Origin: Leuctra nigra
Taxonomy: Eukaryota > Arthropoda > Insecta > Plecoptera > Leuctridae
Reading direction: 5' to 3'
NCBI GenBank assembly: GCA_934045905.1
Contig: OW203770.1
Location: 29,273,259-29,337,258, forward strand
DNA: 64,000 nucleotides
Position numbers and translations under genes: made by a program. The notes under the pieces are model-generated. The model did not search any database. It saw only the letters and a program-made list of their open reading frames with translations, and had not been told where the DNA came from. Below are positions 10,101 through 19,789 of this stretch, piece by piece (positions within the stretch are counted from its first letter, which is position 1; each line of letters starts with the position of its first letter).

Positions 10101-12160
10101 GTTTCAACCAATAGCGGTCGAGAAGTCAACTTGAAGTATTCTTGACTTGCATCTGTAGTCAGCTCGTCCATCAGCTCCGAGCGTTCACTGAACAAACAAA
10201 TGTAAAGGATGAACCATCGCTTTGAATGACTTTATTCATAACATGAGATAAATTAATTCAGAAAACGCATGTTTAAACTTTAAAACATAGTTTTATAATG
10301 TAATATGTGGAGAATAATACGATATGAGATAATGAAGGAATTTTTAACAAAGTTTTCGGAAAATAATTTTGTTAAGAATACAGCAGTGGTTTTGACTAGT
10401 TCAGTTATCCCATGTTAAATGGCCATATATCAAGATTTTCAAACATTTTTAAATGCCATTATCTCAGAAATTAAGTCGGTGACAAGAAAATTTTAAGTTT
10501 TCAATGCATTTAGTATTAGTCGAAGAATATTTCTTTAGTTTTCTGTTGAAATTGTTGGTGCGGATTAAAAATAATTTAGAATAATGTAGGAAATTAATTC
10601 GTTCCCCCATAAGAGCCATGTAAAATACTCGAACTTTGAAAACGTTTTACATGAAAGTTCTAGGTCGGTAGGTAGTAATAAATTTGTTGATCTTATATTG
10701 TAGATAATACTATTAGGAACAAAATAAAATGGTCTGGAAAAAAATTGTTGGTAGATGACCTGGCGCTGGTTGATCCTTAAGTATTAGACCATCTAGAGAC
10801 AAATTGAGGAACAATGAATCAGTAGGTTTTCGGGGCACCTGGAAATTAAATGAGCGACTAAAGTAGCATCAGATATAAGTAACACAATCCTACCATCTAC
10901 CAAAGTTTCAGTTTCTACATTCAACTCTAAAGGTAAGTTTACAGCTAGGCAACAAGCGCTCAAAGCTTTGACGCTAGCCAATTAGGTGGCTCAGCTCGGA
11001 CACGCCGAAGCGTCGGAGTGCCAACCTTGAAACATAAAACATGTTGATCTCTCAAGGTCGGCACTTCGACGCGTCTCTCAAGGTCGGCACTTCGACGCGT
11101 CGAGCTGTAAATGTACCCTAACCTATATCTCCTAGATAAGAATAAAGTTCGTTCACGTTAAGAATATTTCTGACATTTCGTTGTTCAAGTCGTTCATTGG
11201 TCGTTCACTTGAACACTGCCCTGTCAATGGAAAGACTTTCTTCTTTGTATTATTGAAATTGTATTTAAATTATGTCAATAGGTACACAATTTAAAATAGT
11301 AGCAAATATTATAAAAATTCAATAAAATTGATTACTTTTTATCTACAGTTGTATAATACACATTTTTTGATTATTATATTGATATTTACATTTAGGTATA
11401 TGTTCGCTTAACTCCGGTAGTACACAGCCACCATTATGGCTTGATATTCTAAACGTGAATGAACTTTACCTAGAAGTTAATTTGCGACCGTCCTTAACTA
11501 ATTTCGAGTTATTTACTATAGATTGATTTGTGAAAAGTCAATGGGTAGAGTCGATTTAAATTATACTCAAGAGATTTGAAGCCATGGAAAATTAATTACC
11601 AATGATTCAAATAAATCTCACCTGTAGGTCAATAAATTGTTTAATTTCGGAGTTCTGTCCTTGCAGCTGTTTGTTTGATGTTCCTTCCTCTTGCGCTGGT
11701 TCTTCGTTGATTGATTTCTGCCAACAGTCACAACGTCTGCAGTAGTTTCAAATAGCACATAATCAGCAGCATTCACTTTCAGGTCCACTCTCTCTTGATG
11801 TAGACACAGCGTATCTTCTTTCTCTCTCTTCACCATTTTGTTTAGTACATTCTCTGTCTCTGTCTTCATCATAACATCTTCCACATCTTCCCTCTCTCTC
11901 TTCACTGCAATGTCTTCTGACTCCTGCTTTATCCTCACACAATGCACTGAACTTGGTTTCACTTCCGACACTTCTGTCACGACATTGTTCAGCTGCGACT
12001 TTGTTTCCTGTATAAACCCTCTTTCTGTCGAGACTCTTCCGTCTCTCTCACACACACTCGCATGTGACAAGATGGCTGCCTGGAGCGAAGTTGATGCGGC
12101 AATACGTATTCTCACGTGACAGCGCTTGCACGTGATCTCGTTCACTTCGTACTCCATCAT
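7028..12160 (-). CDS. Spliced zinc-finger-like protein gene with duplicated exon module
   Basis: Five exons on the minus strand join in frame with consensus borders: 12160-11622, 10187-9886, 9179-8900, 8027-7696 and 7146-7028. Intron phases are 2, 1, 2, 1. Exons 1 and 3 are related (acidic/basic region with VKRE/VIMKRE motifs ending in a Lys/Arg-rich probable nuclear signal). Exons 2 and 4 are related (Cys/His motif FRCQLCQV or FLCQLCQV, then a His pair). Exon 1 starts with a C-x2-C...H-x4-C motif. A donor CAATCG|GTGAGTAA ending at 12920 suggests an upstream untranslated exon, and an acceptor lies just before the ATG. Two in-frame TAA codons (7798-7793) inside exon 4 mean translation may stop there, giving a shorter protein. 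A nuclear zinc-binding role is plausible; the family is not recognised. Confidence 0.6.
7309..7691 (-). mobile_element. tRNA-bearing short retroelement at the exon 4 splice donor
   Basis: The 383-bp insertion is flanked by the 11-bp direct repeat CTACCTTGAAT (7298-7308 and 7692-7702). It contains a well-folded tRNA-like sequence. Two inverted repeat pairs are present: AAGGGATGTGTGTTGTG near 7313 with its complement near 7625-7645, and GAATGTAGGTTTCTGTGG near 7599 with its complement ending near 7690. The variable long duplication fits a SINE. The tRNA part lies at the far end of the minus-strand orientation, which is unusual. Confidence 0.7.
7338..7410 (-). tRNA. tRNA-like sequence (anticodon GGC), SINE-associated
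   Basis: A full cloverleaf can be drawn: 7-bp acceptor GACCGGG/TTCGGTC with two G-U pairs, D arm GCTC...GAGC, anticodon stem CTCGC/GTGAG, and T arm CCGGG/CCCGG around TTCAAGC. The anticodon would be GGC (Ala), which eukaryotes rarely use, and position 33 is C. The sequence sits in a mobile element, so it is more likely a polymerase III head than a translation tRNA. Confidence 0.55.
7696..8027 (-). CDS. Exon 4 of the zinc-finger-like gene, with two in-frame stops
   Basis: The acceptor is GATTATTTCAG|AGAAAG. The first 77 codons match exon 2 (FLCQLCQVTL and downstream histidines). Then TAA TAA interrupts the frame at 7798-7793. Past the stops the same frame continues with NISWFDFC, weakly like NLYWCETC of exon 2, to a donor ATTCAAG|GTAGGG in the expected phase 1. 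Either the protein ends at the stops or the exon is decaying. Confidence 0.55.
8100..8410. mobile_element. Probable hAT-like MITE with poly-G/poly-C ends (intronic)
   Basis: The left side reads GGCGCGTATGAAGG followed by a long G run. The right side is a long C run followed by a sequence whose complement starts GCGCGTAGGAAC. The interior is AT-rich. It lies in intron 3 of the spliced gene. Borders and target duplication are not certain. Confidence 0.5.
8900..9179 (-). CDS. Exon 3 of the zinc-finger-like gene
   Basis: The acceptor is TTTTTGTTGCAG|GAAAAA and the donor CGAGAG|GTGAGA, phase 2. It encodes GKKHRKSQ, an acidic/basic middle, and KKQRKKNQRFKRKKA, a strong basic stretch. It is the sister of exon 1; the G-x-x-HRK start recurs in exon 5. 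Confidence 0.65.
9334..9728 (+). mobile_element. 5S-rRNA-derived SINE (SINE3-like)
   Basis: The first 125 bases are a diverged 5S rRNA: CGGTTCTCGTTAGATCACCG, GTTAAGCAACATTGAGCGCG and GGATGGGTGACC match the conserved 5S core, and the ends CCCAACGG/CCGTTGGG still pair. A 5S-unrelated body follows (GATGGGACGTTAAGCC near 9577), then an (AAT)n/A-rich tail. It lies in intron 2 of the spliced gene. The polymerase III promoter regions of 5S are retained in part. Confidence 0.8.
9776..9870 (-). mobile_element. tRNA-type SINE fragment with (TGAA)n tail
   Basis: On the minus strand a B-box-like GGTTTGATTCC is followed by CATCCTGACTG and a (TGAA)n tail, seen on the plus strand as ATTCATTC repeats at 9776-9805. 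It ends next to the donor of exon 2. The A-box half is not visible. Confidence 0.5.
9886..10187 (-). CDS. Exon 2 of the zinc-finger-like gene
   Basis: The acceptor is TTTGTTCAG|TGAACG and the donor AATTCAG|GTAAAA, phase 1. It encodes FRCQLCQVNL followed by histidines, then a second pair WCETC near the end with a later histidine, i.e. two C2H2-like sites. It is the sister of exon 4. Confidence 0.65.
10930..11121. repeat. Inverted-repeat element with an internal 26-bp tandem duplication
   Basis: GTTTACAGCT near 10935 faces a complementary AGCTGTAAATGTACC ending near 11118. Inside, TCTCTCAAGGTCGGCACTTC and the six following bases occur twice in tandem (about 11049-11100), and an imperfect inverted partner lies at 10990-11030. 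It is probably a small MITE; the borders are soft. Confidence 0.45.
11145..11466. mobile_element. MITE, TA target, terminal repeat AAGTTCGTTCACG
   Basis: The ends AAGTTCGTTCACGTT and its near-complement AACGTGAATGAACTT are flanked by TA. A relative lies at 38647-38947, and a single end at about 43175-43240. The element lies in intron 1 of the spliced gene. It is non-coding. Confidence 0.65.
11622..12160 (-). CDS. Exon 1 of the zinc-finger-like gene
   Basis: It encodes about 179 residues from MMEYEVNEITCKRC. The N-terminal C-x2-C with later H and C could form one zinc site. The middle is a run of acidic and basic residues, and the end (KNQRKRKE) resembles a nuclear localisation signal. The donor is CTACAG|GTGAGA, phase 2. 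The exon is homologous to exon 3. Confidence 0.65.
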
Positions 12161-12205
12161 TCTAGCAGAACAACAGACAACAAACAGCTAGCTATAATTA
12201 AAGTA

Positions 12206-12647
12206 GGGTCAGCGTACTAGTAACCGACCACTTAAGAGACACCTTCACTTTGACAGCTTGTTCCTAGAAAACCCTTCACCCAAGTGTCGATCAAACAGTC
12301 TCTACACATTCTTGAATGTTATTGGTTCACGAAAAATCGGCTTAAACCAATGGGAAGCTGATATTCAAAATGGTATAAATGTTGAAATGTGAAAAAAGCG
12401 GGAAACCATGAAAAACCTCAGTAACCGACCTAAGTAATTCAAAAACGGCGCGGAAACTTCTTTACCCTCTGAGACAAAGAATCATGGCTTTTACTTGAAC
12501 CAATCACATTCAAGGAAGTGGATGAAGGTTAAAGGTACGTGTGGCAATAAAATAGGACGCCTGGTCGGAATGTTTAATATAGCAAACGTGAAATTAGTGG
12601 TGATTGATCGGTTACAGGGGTCTGATCGGTCACTAGTACAGTGACCC
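12206..12647. mobile_element. Mariner-like MITE, TA target, terminal repeat GGGTCA...ACTAGT
   Basis: The ends GGGTCAGCGTACTAGT and, on the minus strand, GGGTCACTGTACTAGT face each other and continue with ACCGA, flanked by TA (12204-12205, 12648-12649). It sits between the presumed untranslated first exon (donor at 12920) and coding exon 1 of the spliced gene. Confidence 0.7.
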
Positions 12648-12726
12648 TACCTACCTAGATACCTACCTAGTATGTTTAAGAAGTAGGCTGTGAATTGATA
12701 AATGGAAAGCTCTTCAAACAATTAGC

Positions 12727-12763
12727 CATAGACATTTATACGCAGTGAGTATAAATGTCTATG
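12727..12763. repeat. Perfect 15-bp hairpin
   Basis: CATAGACATTTATAC and its exact complement flank a 7-base loop GCAGTGA. It lies in the putative first intron of the minus-strand gene. No function is inferred. Confidence 0.6.
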
Positions 12764-13085
12764 AATTAGCTACCTACCTATTCAGTTTTCAAGATAAAGG
12801 ACTTACTAACCTAACCTAGAAATAGGTGTCCTGTGAGAACTGTCATATTCCATGACAATTATATCATTTTTATTCTACTCTAGAGCGAATAATAATGTAT
12901 AATAATAAACATTACTCACCGATTGTTCTGTAATATAAGTCCGAAAGCTTTGGATCTTAAATTAAAAAAAAAATATATCAGAACAGCAGACGCAAGAACA
13001 TGTCAAAACTTTCTATTGAAGTGAAGTAGGCTACTTGCTTTGCCAATGTTCTATTCGCACGATGTTTTGTCATAAACAGTTGGTG

Positions 13086-13710
13086 CACCGCGTAGAGAAC
13101 AGCTATCTTCACACTATTAAGCTTACGGTGTGAACACTTCAATGATCTACCATTGGCTCCCGTGAATACGGACTACGGGTGGAATACGCAGAAAAAAATG
13201 CTATAAAATCGACCCTTGGTCAGTCCTCACCCTAGCCGATCGCAGCGCTAAGTTTGCTGGTGGCGATCCTGGAACTAATCTAGGCAATCATTTTATTTCT
13301 TGAGTGATAGTCAATGGCGCGAGCTGTCAAATGCCATCTTTTAGGTTATTTGCTGTTTGGTGAATAATAAGTAAGTGAAAATGCTTGTATTACATGTTAA
13401 TTATTACAATCAATAAACTAAACACATTTTTACACTGATATCAACCCTTTTAATTTCATCTGATCGTTATCCAAGTTGTTTAAGTTCTAATTTATACATT
13501 TGATTTTGAATTAACCCGCTAAAATTCAGATTAGTTCGATTTTCTAACATCAACCATGGTGCTTAGAGAGCGCTGCGAACGGCTGGTAGCCGCAGCCAAT
13601 CCACTCTATAGACCTGGCCATATTTAGCATTGGAGCCTGTTTCACGTCTCAAGCCCATCTGATCCCACCTATAATTTAATAGTGTGAAGATAGCTGTTCT
13701 CTACGCGGTG
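13086..13710. mobile_element. 625-bp MITE, terminal repeat CACCGCGTAGAGAACAG
   Basis: Terminal repeats of about 34 bp start CACCGCGTAGAGAACAGCTA. The flanks carry the 7-bp duplication GTTGGTG (13079-13085, 13711-13717). A second, inverted copy lies at 28835-29420 and one decayed end at about 46656-46700. There is no coding capacity. Confidence 0.8.
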
Positions 13711-13860
13711 GTTGGTGGTAGTGGTCGACTAATTGAGCGCCAATCATTCAACAGATAAAAACTTGTGTGAACATAAAATATCATTTTGATTAGGAAGTTG
13801 TCAAGTCGACCTAGAAGAAAAACTAAACCATCAGTACGTGATCAGTACCGACTTCCTTTA

Positions 13861-14091
13861 ATCTAGTGGAGCGGTCGCTCCACTCAGCCAAGTCGTACCG
13901 TACACTCACAATCAGTCACTCAACTTACCGTAAATGCCTATTTTAAGATCCAGTAGGCCGAAAATGCCAGGTTGTTGCTTACAGTAAAAGTGTCTTGTCT
14001 GCTCCTCAGTTTATTAGGCATTTACGGTTATGTTGAGTAATGTGAGTGTACAGTACGACTTGGCTGGGTGGAGCGACCGCTCCACTAGATA
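13861..14091. mobile_element. Inverted pair of Helitron-like 3' ends
   Basis: The stretch begins CTAGTGGAGCGGTCGCTCCA and ends with its complement, and it is roughly palindromic over 230 bp. Each half matches the hairpin end of the family at 30019 and 52111. It appears that one terminal segment inserted next to another in opposite orientation. Confidence 0.6.
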
Positions 14092-16915
14092 TAAACCGAG
14101 GAGCAGACCAAACACTTTTACTGTAAGCAACAACATGGCATTTTCGGCCTACTGGATCTCAAAATTGGTAAATCTCACATTGTTGCGAAATATCTTAATT
14201 TCGAGCTATGGCCCACCCCACTACATATACCAAATTTGGGAACAATAGGTTACGCCATTTGCGCGCTAGAGGACCGAGAAAACAGTGAACTTACATCACT
14301 TTCTGATTCTGAAGATGATGATGATGATGATATCAGGAAACGTTGCTATCACCGCCACAGACTAAACGGCTGAACCGATCAACCTGAAATTTTTACCACA
14401 TATGCACTTTTGGCGTCTGATGATACCTTTGTTCCTATAATTTTTTTGTGCCGCAATTTTTAAACCGGAAGTGGCGTCATATCTCAAAAACGGCTGGACC
14501 GATTAGAACGAAATTAGCGCCATTCGATTTAGATGGTCATCTATATGAAGTATATCAATAAAAAATATTATTTTCTTATTATATAAACCGGAAGTGACGT
14601 CATAAATACTCAATATTTGACTTATTTCATCAAATTATTCTTTAAATACATACATACGCCTGAACGCCTGAACCGATTGCAACTAAACTAGCTCCTGAGT
14701 ATTCATTCTGCAATCTATTTGAAAAATGAATTGGAATAAATGAATATACATATTAACGGTACCGAAAATGGCGGCAGGAACCACTAAATGAAACCGGAAG
14801 TGACGTCATAAATTGTAAACGGCATGACCGATTTGACGGAAATTAGCGCTAATGAATACACAAGGTCATTCATGAAGTATCAACTAGATAAAACTAGATT
14901 GTTTTCTCATTGCCTATACCGGAAATGACGTCATAAATATGCTTAATGACTATAAATATGCTAAATGATTATAAATTCACCACTTTATACTTTTAAATTA
15001 GTAAACGTACATTGTAAATAATTATAAATTCAAGGTTGCTTTGTTCTCGGCCGCCATTTTTTAAACCGGAAGTGACGTCATATATCGAAAACGGCTGTAC
15101 CGATTCCAAACAAATGTAGAACTAATAGTTACGAATTAAAGAAGACATTATTTTCGGCCGCCATTGTTAAAACCGGAAGGGACATCATATATCGAAAACA
15201 ACTGTACCGATTGCGTCTAAAATATGTAATTATGTAGGACTTCTAATTATGAATTCAAGACGACATTATTTTCGGCCGCCATTTTTAAAACCGGAAGTGA
15301 CGTCATATATTGAGTACGGCTGTACCGATTGCAACCAAATTATGTAATTATGTAGGACTTATAATTATGAATTCAAGACAACATTATTTCTGGCCGCCAT
15401 TTTATATCGAATTTTATACCATTATATATCGAAAACATATGTACCGATTGCAACTAAACTATGTAATTATATAGCCCTTATAATTATGAATTCAAGTTTG
15501 TTGACATTATTTTCGGTCGCCATTTCAAAACCGGAAGTGACGTCATATATCGAAAACGGTGTTACCGACTGCAACCAAATTATGCAATTATGTAGGACTT
15601 ATAATTATGAATTCAAGACGACATTATTTTCGGTCGCTTTTTCAAAATCGGAAGTGACGTCATATATCGAAAACGGCTGGACCGATTGTAACGAAACTTA
15701 GGCTATTCTTCTTGGATAATCAATTTAATCTGATACCAAACGCAACTTTTCTTAGTATCCAAATCGGTTGAGACGTATTTTTTTAAAGAAATTAGTCCTT
15801 GCTCGGACATGTGCTACAAACTGTATGAATAAACTAACAAAATAAGTGATATCCCAGAAAAAAACACTCCGTGTAAAAAGGCAGCCAAGTCTCTTTACTG
15901 TAAAAAAATTCAACACCGAAAAGTAGTGATATCAAAAAAGAAGCCAAGTCAATGACATTTCCAAATATTTAATCGTATCTTTGAAATAAAAGTATAAATA
16001 CCGAGAAATACTTTACAAAAGGACTTGGCGCATCGTTTTTTTTATTCTATTTATAAGCATGCCATTTATATACTACTGTCCTTTAACATTTTTAGAATAA
16101 TAGGGACACAATTTTCAATTACAGATTAAATACATAGTAAAATATTTTCTATTATGTATGCGATGAAACTTGTTGCCGATGTTTGTAATAAATACACAAT
16201 AAATATGTAGTTATCTTCGTAATATTGTTTCGTGGTCAGCATTATTAAGTCTCGTGCGTTATACCATCTCATCCTGAAATAAATGTATATTATTCCACAT
16301 TTTATAACAATACATTTCACAAAATATACAGTGAAGTTACTTTGAATTTCAATTAAAATTTGAAACTTTATAAACTTAACACTTCAATAATATATAATAG
16401 TGTTCCACAGATAGTTATAGTAATTATTTGACGTTTCATGATTTCCCACAGTCAAGATTAAATTATGAAAAGATACCCTTCTAATATCACCATATTAACA
16501 GTGCTATAAGAATATATATGCCCACTTCCTTGTTATTTAATTCTTCCACCCTTATATTACTTATCTATTACAACATGAAATCTTTCTTCTATCGCCATTG
16601 ACAAAACTATAAACTAGCCATTACTAAAAGTAGCTTGATTCATAGATACTGGCTCTAATAGAAAAATAAAAATTTACTTACTTGTAATTTTCTTTCCACT
16701 TTTAGGATAGAAAGATGACTTTAAAAAAACGATGCGCCAAGTCCTTTTGTAAAGTATTTCTTGGTGTTTATACTTTTATTTCAAAGATACGATTAAATAT
16801 TTGGAAATGTCATTGACTTAGCTCCTTTTTTGATATCACTCCTTTTCGGTGTTGAATTTTTTTAAAGTAAAGAGACTAGGCTGCCTTTTTACACGGAGTG
16901 TTTTTTTCTGGCTAT
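14092..16915 (-). mobile_element. Helitron-like element, copy 1 (palindromic 5' end, repeat-rich body)
   Basis: The body matches 30100-30900 (GAGGAGCAGACC...ACTTTTACTGTAAGC, then CCGGAAGTGACGTCA repeats). It ends in inverted arms at about 15858-16046 and 16722-16915, which carry CACTCCGTGTAAAAA and GATGCGCCAAGTC. Here the arms are separated by about 675 bp of other DNA instead of a short loop. No replicase/helicase ORF is present. Confidence 0.6.
14466..15690 (+). repeat. Degenerate tandem repeats with CCGGAAGTGACGTCA cores
   Basis: Nine recognisable copies occur (near 14466, 14588, 14795, 14928, 15065, 15172, 15291, 15530 and 15646), most followed by TATATCGAAAACGGCTG and CCGATTG. The later units are about 115-118 bp apart. 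Each core joins an ETS-type site (CCGGAAGT) to a full CRE (TGACGTCA). The function within the element is unknown. Confidence 0.75.
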
Positions 16916-17558
16916 TAACTTCCGAAAGCGTAAACTCAAGAATAAGTACCTTGCAATTGTTTTCTACATATCGTCGGCTTGGTACCTACTTGTTTGTCCT
17001 ATATCCACTTTTTGCTAGTCGGAGATAATGAGGTTTAAAGATTGAATTCATTCTCTCGGCAATACTACTTGTATTTATTATCTTCCCGTAGATCAGTACA
17101 GTATACAGATATGTATGTATAATCTTAATCTATGTAACAGAAAAAGATATCACTCATTCTTATCGATGTCTTGAATAATATCTAGTAGTATTTTTTCACC
17201 CTGTACTCTTAATTACCCCAATAAATGGCACCCCTGTCTGTTTGGATATAGGACAAAGAAAGTCACGGGAACGGAAAATTTTTTTCAACATTTTGTCCTA
17301 TATCCAATTTTTAAGTAGTTTTTGTGCAGATGGAGGAACATTTCAACTATTTGAGCATTTTATCATAATTGTTACACCATTTTATTATATTTTAAGAAAA
17401 AAAATAACACAATTTTTATATCAAAATAAATTTTTTGAAATTTTTTGTTTCTTAAAATTCAAAATTAAAAAAAAACGCCGTGTAAATAAGCAAAAGTCTG
17501 TGTCAATTTGCTATCATATTTGAACTAAGTTTGAGGGGGAATTAAATCTACATCAATA
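16916..17558. other. Unassigned flank of the large LTR element
   Basis: No gene recognised. GGATATAGGACAAA occurs near 17244, and its complement near 16995 and 17295, so a small inverted repeat is present. The rest is AT-rich. Confidence 0.4.
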
Positions 17559-17563
17559 GGTAC

Positions 17564-19659
17564 TGTACAGTAGTGCCAATCAACATATAAAATCATTATT
17601 TAATTCTTTGTCATTACTCTCATAGCAAGAGTCTACCCTTTGCCTTGGTAGCTTGCTTGAGTCAATCCTTTGAGTAGGTGCTACTGTCAAGAGTCTCTAC
17701 TGCAGTTAACTTGATATCTTGCTAGATACATAGTAGAGTCATAGTTGACTTAATATCTTATTTACATCTACAACAATCAACTTGATACCTTACTTTATAG
17801 TAGGGTCATAGTTAACCTCATATCATAATGAAATATTGAAGATCTGTTATGATCTGATCAGTTATTGATAAATTTATGCATGCCATTGGAATAGAATAAT
17901 TTTTCGTATTTTATTGGTAGTTATGAAAATCAATTATTTTCATAGGTCAATATTATTCTATTAAACTAACAGTTCATTATTATTTTATAAAACCAAGGAA
18001 AACAATAGTTTTCATATTTTATCAAGCATGCCATTAATAACTTATATTATTGACAACTCTGTTCAAACTATAGTTTTTTTCATCCTACAGTCATTTTGCA
18101 TGTTTGACCTACCTGTTAGTTTGTTCCATCAAGCTTTTGTTAGTTGTCAATAGGGTGATTATGTTCCGTTAGACCATTTGTCAGTTGTTTCATTACTGAT
18201 GGTCCCTTACTAGGTTAATCAAAATCCGAACAATATAATTTCACTTTGTTCAGTTTTATAATTTTTCATTGTGGTTTATTTGTTCAACCAAAAATAATTA
18301 TTATGCATGACAGGCCATTATATTATTTAATCAACTGGCCATTGAGTTTTACAAAGATATCTTAGTAATAGTTTTGAGTTTATTTGTTCAACGTCATCCT
18401 GTGTAATGTTTAGTTACACCAATTATGGTTTACCTAAAAGGTCTACCTGTTGAATCAATATCTTTAAAATCAAACTGTTGAACAAGACTTCTGTATAGTT
18501 TCCTTTTCAAAACTGTTTAATGGGATTAGAACAAATATCTTTGAATTGTTTAACTTCATAAAACAACCCCAAGTTCAATTATCTCACAATTACTGAATTA
18601 TATAATTTAAATATAATAACTCTATTATAAAATCCAGCTATTGCATAACTATTGCATAACATTATAAAGAGCACCCAAGAAGGGCCTCTCACTGGATATT
18701 CCCATAGGAGAGGGAACTTTTAAGTACCCTTTACCCAGTAGGAAGTAAGCTTCTTTGTTTCTGTCTTTGAACTGAAAGTAGGTCAACCTAGGTGATAAGT
18801 AGGACTGGAGGACCAAAACTCCTCAGTTCGCCTGGAATCCTCAACCTTAAAACTTCTCTCCACGACTCAGGATACTTAAAATCCTTTGTTTTACTTTTAT
18901 CAGTGTTCAATACATTGTCGTTATCAAAATCACTGTTTACAGTGTATTTGTCCAAGTCTTATTTACAATCGCGTTCCAACATTGGATTATTGTTGTTTCA
19001 AGTGTATTATTTTGTAAACAAATTGTAATTGGATCAATTATTCGTTTTTGTAGAATTTGATACCAAAAGTGTTATCTCAGTGTTGTGTTGTAAAACTTGG
19101 AAAACCGTTTATCATTAAACTTCAGTGCCAAACGGATAGCATTGGATTAATCATTTACTAGGTGAGCTCACGTGGACATTATCAACTCCCATAAATCCTT
19201 TCCTCAGTTTTTATAAGAAAAGCATTATAACAAAAGAGATTATTTTATTGAAGAAAATTCATTGCTTATCACTACAAGTGATTTTGACTTCTCTTATCAC
19301 ATTGTTATTATTGTTATTTTGGAGCCGAACAAGATTATAAATAATTTGATTACCTAATTCTTTTAAAGAAATTATTTTCAAAATTAAAGACTATCGTTTG
19401 TCAATTTATTCTTCACTTCGAGAACTTCCCTCGTCTCATCGTTTCTACTTTCACAAGCTTAACAGCTTGTACCCGAAGCGCCCAAAAGGTAATACTCCTG
19501 ACAAATTATCTTTCTTATCATTTTCTTAGCTAGAGCGTTCCCTATTAGCTTAATCAATAGGGTGGTGTCAGAAACAATTAATCAATTAATCAATAATCAA
19601 TCAATCAATAAACAACCCTTCAATACTCGTTAGTATCACCCCTAAAGGCCAACATTACA
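17564..19659 (+). repeat. 5' LTR of the giant element
   Basis: It begins TGTACAGTAGTGCC and ends CCAACATTACA, immediately followed by the primer-binding site. At 2.1 kb it is long for a Ty3/gypsy LTR. A 78-codon ORF (18792-19028) is identical in the right LTR (37200-37436), but this follows from LTR identity and is no evidence of coding. Confidence 0.9.
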
Positions 19660-19661
19660 AT

Positions 19662-19679
19662 TGGTGTCAGAAGTGGGAT
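19662..19679 (+). promoter_or_regulatory. Primer-binding site (tRNA-Leu)
   Basis: TGGTGTCAGAAGTGGGAT lies two bases past the left LTR. It is complementary to the 3' end of an insect tRNA-Leu including the CCA tail (from general knowledge). It primes minus-strand DNA synthesis. Confidence 0.75.
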
Positions 19680-19789
19680 ATTCTTATCAGTATCTTATCA
19701 GTAAGGTGTTGTAAGTTGAGAGAGTAGAAACAAAGTTTTTATTTTGTTCGCCAGTCTTCATTACATCAGAAAAATCATGGCTGGAAGTA

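Noticed and set aside
14030..14248. Plus-strand ORF repeated near 30086 and, inverted, near 59941-60369
   Set aside because: Part of the non-coding Helitron-like end; the similarity is DNA repeat similarity, with no conserved coding pattern visible.
17242..17523. 93-codon plus-strand ORF
   Set aside because: Low-complexity Phe/Lys-rich translation of AT-rich DNA, no domain.
18792..19028. 78-codon ORF identical in both LTRs
   Set aside because: Identity follows from the LTRs being near-identical; no domain or codon signal.
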